Below are positions 22,380 to 29,393 of a stretch of 64,000 bases of DNA, piece after piece (position 1 is the first letter of the stretch; each line of letters begins with the position of its first letter). The stretch is from Pseudomonas orientalis (lineage in GTDB: Bacteria; Pseudomonadota; Gammaproteobacteria; Pseudomonadales; Pseudomonadaceae). The position numbers and the translations under genes are program-made. The stretch covers positions 1,643,001 to 1,707,000 of the forward strand of contig NZ_CP094351.1 of assembly GCF_022807995.1 (NCBI RefSeq), read 5' to 3'. The notes below the pieces were generated by a model. That model was not told where the DNA came from and did no database searches. It was given only the letters and a program-made list of their open reading frames with translations.

Positions 22380-22613
22380 ATGCCAACGTCCTTTCTGGAA
22401 ATTGTTGAACTGCCTGACGGCCGAATCGAGCTGCGCCGGGCTGAGGATGAAGGTTCTCTGGTCACCCTGGACTTCTCCGAAGACGCAAAAGCGTTCCTGC
22501 AAGGCCAGCATGTGGAAGTGGCTAAAGCCATGTTGAGCGTTGGGGTGCAAATGGCCGGTCGCTTGGCTGAAGGCGAGCCGGAAAAGGAAGATGGCCCAAA
22601 GGTCCTTCACTGA
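22380..22613 (+). CDS. Small conserved hypothetical protein (PA3009-like)
   Basis: This 77-residue protein (MPTSFLEIVELPDGRIELRRAEDEGSLVTLDFSEDAKAFL...) combines a short beta-rich N-terminal half with a helical C-terminal half and an acidic end. GTGGAGAAC about 12 bases upstream of the ATG is the likely ribosome-binding site. By position it matches PA3009 of PAO1 and probably forms a two-gene unit with the preceding gene. It has no signal peptide or membrane segment. It is convergent with sulA, with only 23 bp between stops. Function unknown. Confidence 0.72.
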   Translation: MPTSFLEIVELPDGRIELRRAEDEGSLVTLDFSEDAKAFLQGQHVEVAKAMLSVGVQMAGRLAEGEPEKEDGPKVLH

Positions 22614-22636
22614 GCCCGGTGTCACCCGCTCATTCC

Positions 22637-23110
22637 TTATCCCAGTCGAATATTCAAACTCTGCGCATCACCTGTGTGTGCGGCACTGATCAACTGCTGC
22701 TTGGCCGTTGCGTTCAACGGGTTCAGCCAGCTCACCACCGTATGGCTACGGCCAAGGCGCAAGGCTTCACAGGTCAACTGTTGAGCACTTTGCGCGCCCC
22801 GCGGTTGCAGCAACAGAATCCGTTCACGGTTGAGGCCGGCATCCCGTAGCCAGGCCTGGGTCAGGCTGGCGGGCGGGGCGATCAGCGTCAACCAGCGCGC
22901 ATCCTGCTCCTCACTGAGTTCGCGCAGAATCGGCGCCAGCAGGCTCAAGCAGCTCCCGGCAGCACCACGCAACGACAATTCACTGAATACCTCGGGTTCG
23001 CAGCTCCAGGGCGCTTCGACCGTTTCCTTGAGGATGGGCGCGAGGGGCTGCGCCATAAAGGCCTCGAACAGCGACAGTTGTGTGTGTTGTGGGGTGTGCA
23101 CGAGCTGCAT
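22637..23110 (-). CDS. sulA: SOS-induced cell division inhibitor SulA
   Basis: SulA binds FtsZ and halts septation during the SOS response. The 157-residue protein has the SulA/RecA-like core: TLIAPPASLTQAWLRDAGLNRERILLLQPRG, then TCEALRLGRSHTVVSWLNPL, matching the family's FtsZ-binding half. The start ATG at 23110 has AAAGGAGA six bases upstream; longer in-frame starts would overlap lexA. It follows lexA on the same strand with a 10 bp gap, so it is transcribed from the LexA-controlled promoter. In E. coli sulA is separate; the lexA-sulA pairing is the Pseudomonas arrangement. Confidence 0.9.
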   Translation of the reverse strand: MQLVHTPQHTQLSLFEAFMAQPLAPILKETVEAPWSCEPEVFSELSLRGAAGSCLSLLAPILRELSEEQDARWLTLIAPPASLTQAWLRDAGLNRERILLLQPRGAQSAQQLTCEALRLGRSHTVVSWLNPLNATAKQQLISAAHTGDAQSLNIRLG

Positions 23111-23120
23111 GATGTCTCCT

Positions 23121-23729
23121 TTAGCGGCGAATGACGCCGACACTCAGGCCTTCGATCACCAGGTCCTGGTCTTTGAGGTTCACTTCAATCGGCGCGAACT
23201 CCGGGTTCTCGGCCATAAGCCAGACCTTGCTGCCTTCACGCTTGAAGCGTTTGACGGTGACTTCATCGCCGATCCTGGCCACGACGATCTGGCCATTGCG
23301 GGCTTCGCGGGTGGTGTGAACGGCCAGCAGGTCGCCGTCGAAAATGCCTACGTCCTTCATACTCATGCCGTGCACACGTAGCAGGTAGTCGGCGCGAGGA
23401 TGGAAGAAGGTCGGGTTGATGTTGCAGGACTCCTCGACGTGCTGTTGCGCCAGGATCGGCGCGCCGGCGGCTACCCGACCAATGATCGGCAGGGTCGATT
23501 CGTCGGCCTTGGCTTCGAAGCCAGGGATGCGAATGCCGCGTGAAGCCCCTGGGGTCATCTCGATCGCGCCTTTGCGGGCGAGGGCCTTGAGGTGTTCTTC
23601 AGCGGCGTTGGGAGACTTGAAACCCAGTTCCAGCGCAATTTCGGCGCGTGTCGGCGGGTAACCGTTGTCATCAAGGCAGCGCTTGATAAAAGCCAGAATC
23701 TCAGCTTGGCGTGGCGTCAGTTTTAGCAT
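23121..23729 (-). CDS. lexA: LexA repressor
   Basis: LexA represses SOS genes until RecA-ssDNA filaments trigger its self-cleavage. The 202-residue protein has an N-terminal winged-helix domain ([28 protein letters not shown]), the scissile A88-G89 bond in [10 protein letters not shown], and the catalytic dyad S123 (HGMSMKD) and K160 (VTVKRF). All cleavage residues are intact. It is autoregulated through two LexA boxes just upstream of its start and shares a transcript with sulA. It is divergent from psrA. Confidence 0.96.
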   Translation of the reverse strand: MLKLTPRQAEILAFIKRCLDDNGYPPTRAEIALELGFKSPNAAEEHLKALARKGAIEMTPGASRGIRIPGFEAKADESTLPIIGRVAAGAPILAQQHVEESCNINPTFFHPRADYLLRVHGMSMKDVGIFDGDLLAVHTTREARNGQIVVARIGDEVTVKRFKREGSKVWLMAENPEFAPIEVNLKDQDLVIEGLSVGVIRR

Positions 23730-23739
23730 GTTGATCGCT

Positions 23740-23755
23740 CTGTCTTTTTATACAG
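23740..23755. promoter_or_regulatory. LexA box 1 (SOS operator)
   Basis: The 16 bp sequence ctgtctttttatacag matches the CTG-N10-CAG pattern and the AT-rich centre of gamma-proteobacterial LexA operators. It lies 10 bp from the lexA start, so LexA bound here would block its own gene and sulA. Confidence 0.88.
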
Positions 23756-23758
23756 TGA

Positions 23759-23774
23759 CTGGGATTATATACAG
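23759..23774. promoter_or_regulatory. LexA box 2 (SOS operator)
   Basis: A second CTG-N10-CAG site, ctgggattatatacag, lies 3 bp beyond box 1. Two closely spaced boxes are typical for lexA itself and imply cooperative autoregulation. Confidence 0.85.
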
Positions 23775-23950
23775 TGAATCGCGCTTGGCAATCATCCTTT
23801 TCTGCGCCTCCGCTGGACGGTCATTCATCACCTGCACTGCGAGGCGAAGACAGCGCTGCCTACAGACCGTGGAGGATGTGATTAAATAGCGACGAAACAG
23901 GTGACTGCCCGGCCGGAAAACGGCTCCGCAGGCTTGACAAGACATACCCT

Positions 23951-23977
23951 GAAACGTATGTTTCAAACAAGTGTTTG
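23951..23977. promoter_or_regulatory. Two overlapping PsrA operators
   Basis: Two palindromes share one base: gaaac-gtat-gtttc (23951-23964) and caaac-aagt-gtttg (23964-23977). Both fit the published PsrA pattern (G/C)AAAC-N2-4-GTTT(G/C). They end 15 bp before the psrA start and indicate negative autoregulation. Confidence 0.88.
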
Positions 23978-23992
23978 TCAGGCGGAGTAGCC

Positions 23993-24700
23993 ATGGCCCA
24001 GTCGGAAACCGTTGAACGCATTCTCGATGCTGCCGAGCAGTTGTTCGCGGAAAAAGGATTTGCTGAAACTTCATTGCGGCTGATCACCAGCAAGGCTGGG
24101 GTCAACCTCGCCGCCGTGAACTATCATTTCGGCTCAAAAAAGGCCCTGATCCAGGCAGTGTTCTCGCGCTTTCTGGGGCCGTTCTGCGCCAGTCTTGACC
24201 GTGAACTTGAACGGCGCCAGGCCAAAGCCGACAACAAGCCGGGCCTGGAAGAGCTGCTGGAAATCCTGGTTGAGCAAGCCCTGGTGGTCCAACCGCGCAG
24301 CGGCAACGACCTGTCTATCTTCATGCGTCTGCTGGGTCTGGCGTTCAGCCAGAGCCAGGGCCACTTGCGACGTTACCTGGAAGACATGTACGGCAAGGTG
24401 TTCCGCCGCTATATGTTGCTGGTCAATGAAGCCGCCCCGCGTATTCCTCCGATCGAACTGTTCTGGCGCGTGCACTTCATGCTCGGCGCCGCCGCCTTCA
24501 GCATGTCCGGGATCAAGGCGTTGCGCGCGATTGCCGAGACCGATTTCGGCGTCAATACGTCCATTGAGCAGGTGATGCGCCTGATGGTGCCGTTTCTGGC
24601 CGCAGGCATGCGCGCCGAAACCGGTGTGACCGATCAGGCCATGGCCGTGGCCCAATTGCGCCCGCGCAGCAAATCCACTCCCACCCTCGCCAAGGTTTGA
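23993..24700 (+). CDS. psrA: TetR-family fatty-acid-responsive regulator PsrA
   Basis: PsrA represses fatty-acid degradation genes (fadBA in P. aeruginosa) and its own gene, activates rpoS, and is released by long-chain fatty acids. The 235-residue protein has an N-terminal TetR helix-turn-helix (ETSLRLITSKAGVNLAAVNYHFGSKKAL) and a helical ligand domain. The start ATG 23993 has GGCGGAG five bases upstream. Its promoter carries two palindromic boxes of the PsrA type, which supports the assignment independently of the protein. The likely target operon fadBA lies 7 kb away in this window. Confidence 0.93.
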   Translation: MAQSETVERILDAAEQLFAEKGFAETSLRLITSKAGVNLAAVNYHFGSKKALIQAVFSRFLGPFCASLDRELERRQAKADNKPGLEELLEILVEQALVVQPRSGNDLSIFMRLLGLAFSQSQGHLRRYLEDMYGKVFRRYMLLVNEAAPRIPPIELFWRVHFMLGAAAFSMSGIKALRAIAETDFGVNTSIEQVMRLMVPFLAAGMRAETGVTDQAMAVAQLRPRSKSTPTLAKV

Positions 24701-24835
24701 CCGCTGCGGGTGTGCGTGGCCGCTTGCATCCGCTAAGCTAGCCGCCATGCCGATTTCAGCTATTTACGCGCAACCCGTTTTGCTTACCGTACCTGGTAGG
24801 AATGACGGGTTGTGCGCGTTATTTAAGGAAGGTTT

Positions 24836-25846
24836 ATGACTGCTGCCCTGCAAGGTTCTCTGATGGTCGACGTGGCCGGTACCTGGCTGACGGCCGAGGA
24901 TCGCCATCTGTTGCGCCAACCTGAAGTGGGCGGCCTGATCATTTTTGCGCGCAATATCGAGCACCCACGACAGGTCCGCGAGCTGAGCGCAGCAATTCGT
25001 GCGGTGCGCCCGGACCTGCTGCTGGCGGTCGACCAGGAAGGCGGACGCGTGCAGCGCCTGCGCCAGGGCTTCGTACGCTTGCCGGCCATGCGCGCGCTGG
25101 CGGACAACCCCAACGCCGAGTACCTGGCCGAACAGTGTGGCTGGGTCATGGCCACCGAAGTACTGGCCGTAGGCCTCGACCTGAGTTTCGCGCCGGTGCT
25201 GGACCTCGATTACCAGCGCAGCGCCGTGGTCGGCACCCGTTCGTTCGAAAGCGATCCCGAGCGCGCTGCCGTGCTCGCCGGCGCTTTTATCCGTGGAATG
25301 AACAGCGCCGGCATGGCCGCCACCGGCAAGCACTTCCCCGGTCATGGCTGGGCCGAGGCAGATTCCCATGTTGCAATTCCCAATGACGAGCGCAGCCTGG
25401 AACAGATTCGCGCCAATGACCTGGTACCGTTCGCACGCCTGAGCAAGCAGTTGGCCGCCGTGATGCCGGCGCATGTGATCTACCCGCAGGTGGACAGCCA
25501 GCCCGCCGGCTTCTCACGCCGCTGGTTGCAGGAGATCCTGCGCGACGAGCTGCAGTTCGACGGGGTGATCTTCAGTGATGACCTATCCATGGCCGGTGCC
25601 CATGTGGTGGGCGATGCGGCCAGTCGTATCGAGGCGGCACTGACGGCGGGTTGTGACATGGGGCTGGTATGCAACGACCGTGCGGCTGCCGAATTGGCGC
25701 TGAGCGCGGCGCAGCGAATGAGGGTCACACCGTCGGCGCGCATTGCGCGTATGCGTGGGCAGGCGGTTGCATCGACTGATTACAAACAGGATCCACGCTG
25801 GCTGACGGCCCTCACAGCGTTGCGAGACGCTCAGTTGATTGAATAA
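24836..25846 (+). CDS. nagZ: Beta-N-acetylhexosaminidase NagZ
   Basis: NagZ is the cytoplasmic glycoside hydrolase family 3 enzyme that removes GlcNAc from GlcNAc-1,6-anhydroMurNAc-peptides during cell-wall recycling. Its products signal ampC induction in many pseudomonads. The 336-residue protein has the family signature KHFPGHGWAEADSHVAIP (near residues 165-182) with the His of the catalytic His-Asp dyad, and the nucleophile Asp in GVIFSDDLSM. AAGGAAGG lies five bases before the ATG. It is downstream of psrA with its own ~135 bp intergenic region and is functionally linked to slt. Confidence 0.94.
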   Translation: MTAALQGSLMVDVAGTWLTAEDRHLLRQPEVGGLIIFARNIEHPRQVRELSAAIRAVRPDLLLAVDQEGGRVQRLRQGFVRLPAMRALADNPNAEYLAEQCGWVMATEVLAVGLDLSFAPVLDLDYQRSAVVGTRSFESDPERAAVLAGAFIRGMNSAGMAATGKHFPGHGWAEADSHVAIPNDERSLEQIRANDLVPFARLSKQLAAVMPAHVIYPQVDSQPAGFSRRWLQEILRDELQFDGVIFSDDLSMAGAHVVGDAASRIEAALTAGCDMGLVCNDRAAAELALSAAQRMRVTPSARIARMRGQAVASTDYKQDPRWLTALTALRDAQLIE

Positions 25847-25907
25847 ACGTCGCCTGTGCTGTTGACGAGGCTTGGTGTAGGAAGCGTCTGGATGTGGCTG
25901 TAGCTGT

Positions 25908-25927
25908 CTCTTACCGCAGTGTAAGAG
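25908..25927. promoter_or_regulatory. Perfect inverted repeat upstream of the first SNF2 helicase
   Basis: A 7+7 bp palindrome, ctcttac-cgcagt-gtaagag, lies 47 bp before the helicase ATG. It could be an operator or a short hairpin; no T-run follows, so it is not a clear terminator for nagZ. Confidence 0.35.
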
Positions 25928-25974
25928 TTGCCCTGCTTTAAAACCCGTTGCTGACCGCTGTAGAGTTCTGTCCC

Positions 25975-28900
25975 ATGAATGACCTGATTGCACGTATCGT
26001 TGAGTTGGATTGGCAGGAGTTCTTTGACTCTCGTTCGCTGGAGCGCGGGTTTGAGTATGCTGGCGAAAATCGTCTTGAGATCAAAGAGTTCGGACATAAC
26101 AGACTGATTGCACATTGCAGGGGGTCTGGCCGCAATGTCTATAGTCTGGCGATTACTCTGGAGGGGGCCACATCCCGTTGGACGGGCATCAGATGCGTGT
26201 GCTCTTGCCCTGTGGCGATCAATTGCAAGCACGCCGCTGCGGCCCTGTTTACGTTGACCGCGCTGTATGAAGAGCTGAACGAACCGAAAAAGCAGGTGGC
26301 TGACCGCCTGAGCCCGCAGCTCGAAAGCTGGCTTGAGACTATCCCCAAGCCCGGCCAGGAGGGTGAGACTCAGCCCAAGAATACCGGTACCTGCTTGCTG
26401 TACCAAATCACTCCCGATGTGTATTCCAATGGCTGGTCATTGGAAGTGTACCGGGCGCGCGTGACGAAAAAAGGTGACTACAGCGATATCAAGCCGCTGT
26501 ATTCGATGGACGAAACATTGCGGCGTGCCCCTGGCTATATGCATGAGCTGGATACGCGGATTGGTCGACTGCTGATGCTGGGCCGGTCTTATGGGAGCTA
26601 TGGCAGCAGCTTTCAGTTGGCCGGCGGGATGGGGGCCGAAATTCTCCAATTGGCGCTGAAAACCCAGCGCTTGTTTCTTGAGCTGAGCCCAGGACTGGCG
26701 CTTAACCCTGGCCCGGCCTGCGCCGCTCGTTTTGATTGGGCCGTGATGCCCGATGGCAATTATTTGCCCCGCTGGGTCAGCGACAAGCGCGAGTTGGACG
26801 AAGTGCTACCCCTCAAGCCGCTTCATTATCTTGACCTCGATAACATGACGATCGGGGTGGTCGAGCACGGGTTGGATGAAAATCTGGCCATGCATCTTTG
26901 CGCCTTGCCGGTGATTCCAGCTGATCAAGTCGCCTTATTCAGTCATCGCATCAGCGCGGCGTCCAAGGCGATTCCTCCGCCGCACGAGCTGACCGAGCGC
27001 GTCGTGGATACGTTGGAGCCTCAAGGGTGTCTCACATTGGGAAGCGACGAATCCTACGTGTACAGCCAGGCCGACTATCGGCGGATGCCCACCCTGGAAC
27101 ACCGCGCCGCCCTGGCTTTTCGTTACGACACAAGCCAGGTCAGCGGCAAGGGCACTGAGGACATCCTGGTTCTCAACGGCACCGAAACCCAACGCATCCA
27201 ACGCAAGCCCGCGGCTGAAAAAGCCTTGCGCAAGACGCTCACGAAAATCGGCTTTAAAACGGTCAATCGCAAAAGCGGTGCACTGCCTGTCGGTGCAGGA
27301 GAGATGTTCGACCTACCCAACGATGAAGCCTGGCTGGCTTTTATTGAAAGCCAGCTGCCGGTTCTGCGTGAAGCAGGGTGGGACGTCGTCATTCATCCGG
27401 GATTTTATTACAATGTGGAGGCTGTTGACGGCTGGTACGCGGACATTGAAGAGTCATCCGCTCACGAGTGGTTCGACCTTGAGCTGGGCATTGAGGTCAA
27501 TGGCGAGCGGCACAGCCTGTTGCCCATCATGCTCGACTTGATGCGGCGTCAACCCAAGCTGCTTGACGCCACCTACATGGCCGAACGTGATGATGATGAG
27601 CGCGTGTTGGTCAGTTTAGGGCCGCGCACTCATACCAAAGTTGCGCTGCCCTACGGTCGTATCAAGCCTCTGATGGCGACCCTCGGCGAACTCTACCTGC
27701 GCGCACCTGAAGGCGACGCACTGCGGCTGAGTGCGCCGGATGCGGCAAGGCTCAGTAACCTGGATGCACTGCCTCTGGTCTGGCAGGGCGGCGAGCGACT
27801 GCGTGATTTTGCCAAGCGTCTTAAAGAATCCATACACGTTCATGTACCGGCTCCTCAGGGCCTGAACGCGGAACTGCGCGGCTATCAGCTCGAGGGTCTG
27901 AACTGGATGCAAACCCTGCGCGAGCTGCAGGTGGGCGGGATTCTTGGAGATGACATGGGCCTGGGCAAAACCCTGCAAGCCCTTGCACACCTGCTCTGTG
28001 AAAAACAGGCCGGGCGCTTGCAGGCCCCCGCTCTTGCGGTGATGCCAACCAGCCTGATCCCGAACTGGATGGACGAAGCCGCACGGTTCACGCCACAGCT
28101 CAAAGCCCTGGCGCTGCACGGCGCGCGCCGTCAGGCTGACTTCACGAGCTTGACCGATTACGACCTGGTACTCACCACCTACGCACTGTTGCCGCGAGAC
28201 CTTGAAGTCCTGCAGGCTCAGCGCTGGAGCGTGTTGATTCTTGACGAAGCGCAAAATATCAAGAACCCCAACAGCAAGGCGGCCCAGGCTGCTCGTCAGT
28301 TGGAGGCTGGCCAGCGCTTGTGCTTGAGCGGTACACCGTTGGAAAACCACCTGGGCGAGTTGTGGTCATTGTTTCACTTCTTGTTGCCGGGTTGGTTGGG
28401 GGATAGCAAGACCTTCAATCGCGATTACCGCACGCCCATCGAGAAGCACGGCAACGCTCAGCGTATGCAGCACCTCACTGCGCGTATCAAGCCGTTTCTA
28501 TTACGGCGTAAAAAGGAGCAGGTTGCCACGGAGTTACCGCCCAAGTCTGAAATCGTGCATTGGGTCGAGCTGAGCGACGCACAGCGGGATGTCTACGAAA
28601 CCGTGCGTGTGGCCATGGATAAAAAGGTTCGCGATGAAATCAGTCGCCACGGGGTGGCCCGCAGCCAGATCATCATTCTTGAAGCCCTGCTCAAACTACG
28701 CCAGGTGTGCTGTGACCTGCGGTTGGTCAAATCGGCACCGACGACCAAGGCTGCAAAGGCTGATACTGGCAAGCTGGCTAGCTTGATGGAAATGCTTGAA
28801 GAGCTGCTCGGCGAAGGACGGCGAGTTCTGCTGTTTTCGCAGTTCACCTCGATGCTTGCGTTGATTGAACAAGAGCTCAAACAACGCGGGGTTGAGTACT

Positions 28901-29280
28901 CGCTCCTGACGGGTGACACCCTTGATCGGCGTACGCCCGTGAAAAACTTCCAGGACGGCAAGACACCATTATTCCTGATCAGCCTGAAGGCGGGCGGGAC
29001 GGGCTTGAACTTGACCGCTGCGGATACCGTGATCCATTACGATCCGTGGTGGAATCCGGCGGTGGAAAGCCAGGCCACCGACCGTGCCTATCGCATCGGG
29101 CAGGACAAGCCGGTGTTCGTCTACAAGATGATTGCCCGGGGCACGGTGGAGGAAAAAATTCAGGCGTTGCAGTTGGAAAAGGCTGCATTGGCCGATGGGG
29201 TGCTGGAAGGTGGCGCCAGTGCGGGTTGGAAGCTGGAGCAGCGGGATATTGAAGCGCTGTTTGCGCCTTTGCCTGGCTGA
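25975..29280 (+). CDS. SNF2-family helicase with N-terminal SWIM zinc finger (paralogue 1)
   Basis: This is a Swi2/Snf2-type double-stranded DNA translocase of 1101 residues. The N-terminal SWIM zinc finger reads C76-S-C78...C84-K-H86 (CxCx5CxH). A ~500-residue middle region corresponds to the bacterial SNF2-associated domain. The ATPase core has motif I GDDMGLGKT near residue 660, motif II DEAQ, LSGTPLENHLGELWSLF, and the C-terminal helicase half ending with QATDRAYRIGQDKPVFVYK. All core motifs are intact. The ATG at 25975 lacks a strong ribosome-binding site, and a TTG at 25948 is possible. The role is unknown; such proteins may remodel protein-DNA complexes or RNA polymerase. A paralogue lies tail to tail downstream. 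Confidence 0.88.
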   Translation: MNDLIARIVELDWQEFFDSRSLERGFEYAGENRLEIKEFGHNRLIAHCRGSGRNVYSLAITLEGATSRWTGIRCVCSCPVAINCKHAAAALFTLTALYEELNEPKKQVADRLSPQLESWLETIPKPGQEGETQPKNTGTCLLYQITPDVYSNGWSLEVYRARVTKKGDYSDIKPLYSMDETLRRAPGYMHELDTRIGRLLMLGRSYGSYGSSFQLAGGMGAEILQLALKTQRLFLELSPGLALNPGPACAARFDWAVMPDGNYLPRWVSDKRELDEVLPLKPLHYLDLDNMTIGVVEHGLDENLAMHLCALPVIPADQVALFSHRISAASKAIPPPHELTERVVDTLEPQGCLTLGSDESYVYSQADYRRMPTLEHRAALAFRYDTSQVSGKGTEDILVLNGTETQRIQRKPAAEKALRKTLTKIGFKTVNRKSGALPVGAGEMFDLPNDEAWLAFIESQLPVLREAGWDVVIHPGFYYNVEAVDGWYADIEESSAHEWFDLELGIEVNGERHSLLPIMLDLMRRQPKLLDATYMAERDDDERVLVSLGPRTHTKVALPYGRIKPLMATLGELYLRAPEGDALRLSAPDAARLSNLDALPLVWQGGERLRDFAKRLKESIHVHVPAPQGLNAELRGYQLEGLNWMQTLRELQVGGILGDDMGLGKTLQALAHLLCEKQAGRLQAPALAVMPTSLIPNWMDEAARFTPQLKALALHGARRQADFTSLTDYDLVLTTYALLPRDLEVLQAQRWSVLILDEAQNIKNPNSKAAQAARQLEAGQRLCLSGTPLENHLGELWSLFHFLLPGWLGDSKTFNRDYRTPIEKHGNAQRMQHLTARIKPFLLRRKKEQVATELPPKSEIVHWVELSDAQRDVYETVRVAMDKKVRDEISRHGVARSQIIILEALLKLRQVCCDLRLVKSAPTTKAAKADTGKLASLMEMLEELLGEGRRVLLFSQFTSMLALIEQELKQRGVEYSLLTGDTLDRRTPVKNFQDGKTPLFLISLKAGGTGLNLTAADTVIHYDPWWNPAVESQATDRAYRIGQDKPVFVYKMIARGTVEEKIQALQLEKAALADGVLEGGASAGWKLEQRDIEALFAPLPG

Positions 29281-29297
29281 CGACCGCGGCGCGCCCT

Positions 29298-29380
29298 TCG
29301 GGGGGCAAGCCCCCTCCCACACTGGACCGCGTTCACCCTGAAGAAACGCGGTCAAATGTGGGAGGGGGCTTGCCCCCGAT
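29298..29380. repeat. REPIN (type B REP pair)
   Basis: An inverted pair of type B REPs separates the convergent stops of the two SNF2 helicases. The arms point inward with the tgtggg ends, the opposite topology to the element at 13511. Confidence 0.87.
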
Positions 29381-29393
29381 GGCGATCCAACAG

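Noticed and set aside
28969..29355. 128-codon minus-strand ORF at the end of the first helicase
   Set aside because: Antisense shadow of the helicase C-terminus that also crosses a REP arm.
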